Translations under genes and position numbers: made by a program | The notes under the pieces: generated by a model | Databases searched by the model: none | What the model saw: the letters and a program-made list of their open reading frames with translations, nothing else | Told to the model about the DNA's origin: nothing | Source: Hahnella lacustris | GTDB taxonomy: Bacteria > Pseudomonadota > Gammaproteobacteria > Burkholderiales > Burkholderiaceae_A | Assembly (NCBI GenBank): GCA_965194655.1 | Contig: OZ239148.1 | Coordinates: forward strand, 310,001-374,000 | Reading direction: 5' to 3' | Length of the DNA: 64,000 nt | Shown here: in pieces, positions 63,694-64,000 of the stretch | Numbering within the stretch: the stretch's first letter is position 1 | Layout of the letters: every line of letters begins with the position of its first letter

Positions 63694-64000
63694 GGCCTAC
63701 ATCATTGATGCGCTTCGCACACCGACCGGGAAGCGCAAGGGCAGTCTGTCGCAGATGCACCCCGCCGATCTCGCCGGCTCCGTCTTGGCCGCCTTGGTGG
63801 GGCGTCAGCCGATCCCTCCAGAAGACTATGACGATGTGGTCTTTGGCTGCGTGGACACGATTGGCCCATTGGCCGGCGACATTGCTCGAACAGCTTGGCT
63901 GGCAGCGGGTCTTCCCCTCGAGGTGCCCGGCACCACGGTCGATCGCCAATGCGGGTCCTCTCAGCAGGCCCTGCATTTCGCAGCGCAGGCCGTCATGAGC
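63686..64000 (+). CDS. Thiolase, FadA6-like (partial, 3' end missing)
   Basis: Only the first 105 residues lie in the window. MAEAYIIDALRTPTGKRKGS and the nucleophile loop TTVDRQCGSSQQALHFAAQA (catalytic Cys in CGSSQ) identify an acetyl-CoA acetyltransferase-type thiolase. DDVVFGCVDTIGPLAGDIAR is typical of the subgroup found in steroid clusters. In mycobacteria FadA6 performs the thiolytic steps after IpdAB. The start overlaps the dehydrogenase stop. Confidence 0.88.
   Translation, partial: MAEAYIIDALRTPTGKRKGSLSQMHPADLAGSVLAALVGRQPIPPEDYDDVVFGCVDTIGPLAGDIARTAWLAAGLPLEVPGTTVDRQCGSSQQALHFAAQAVMS

Noticed and set aside
1..64000. tRNA, rRNA, riboswitch, insertion sequence or prophage
   Set aside because: No cloverleaf, rRNA segment, transposase, integrase or phage gene was recognised on either strand. 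Small RNAs cannot be excluded by eye.

Overview
The window is a GC-rich, gene-dense stretch of a Gram-negative chromosome. It reads as a betaproteobacterium, probably Burkholderiales. The pointers are an EarP-type elongation factor P with Arg32, an H-NS protein of the short AT-hook-like betaproteobacterial kind, a CysB-type regulator, a complete type II secretion operon and KDO synthesis. I cannot name the genus. I see no rRNA, tRNA, CRISPR array or insertion sequence, and no gene-free stretch longer than about 140 bases.

Layout. 0-9.4 kb: the C-terminus of a serralysin-like/DUF4214 protein, kdsA, two Tat-exported lipoprotein phosphatases (PhoD and PhoX types), a subtilisin-like lipoprotein protease and a hipA-hipB pair. 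9.5-18.9 kb: a type II secretion operon in the order gspG-H-I-J-K-L/M-N-D-E-F-C, a plausible exporter for the neighbouring secreted enzymes. 18.9-25.7 kb (minus strand): a very long flagellin (1407 aa) with a sigma-54-type promoter, then maf, rng and a hypothetical gene. 25.8-31.4 kb: earP-efp, then converging on them hns-rmlB-rmlA-rmlC-rmlD. Together these make dTDP-L-rhamnose and attach rhamnose to EF-P Arg32, besides supplying cell-surface rhamnose. 31.4-36.2 kb: a DUF218 protein, UDP-glucose dehydrogenase, hemF, a toxin-antitoxin pair and a UDP-glucuronate 4-epimerase-like gene.

36.2-38.2 kb: a compact putative stress or metal-sensing module made of a 19-residue-repeat periplasmic protein, a histidine-rich exported protein, an ECF sigma factor and a small membrane anti-sigma candidate. 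38.2-45.5 kb: housekeeping genes, namely RsfS with a long lysine/proline/alanine tail, nadD, a chromate transporter, SCO1/SenC, a stand-alone MnmC-type oxidase, cysB-like and panB, plus a metallo-beta-lactamase-fold protein. 45.5-51.6 kb: an acyl-CoA oxidation operon (ligase, crotonase, etfBA, acyl-CoA dehydrogenase). 51.6-64 kb: a steroid C/D-ring (HIP pathway) catabolic cluster with crotonases, two SDRs, an MFS carrier, a flavin reductase-MarR fusion, an extradiol dioxygenase, ipdAB, ipdC, an echA20-like hydrolase, a paired acyl-CoA dehydrogenase and the start of a fadA6-like thiolase, cut by the window edge.

The observations I rank highest are the giant flagellin with its sigma-54-like promoter, the repeat/His-rich/ECF module, the steroid cluster with a divergent operator candidate, a recurring -10 box exactly six bases before ATG that suggests leaderless mRNAs, and the RsfS tail with a probable CTG start.
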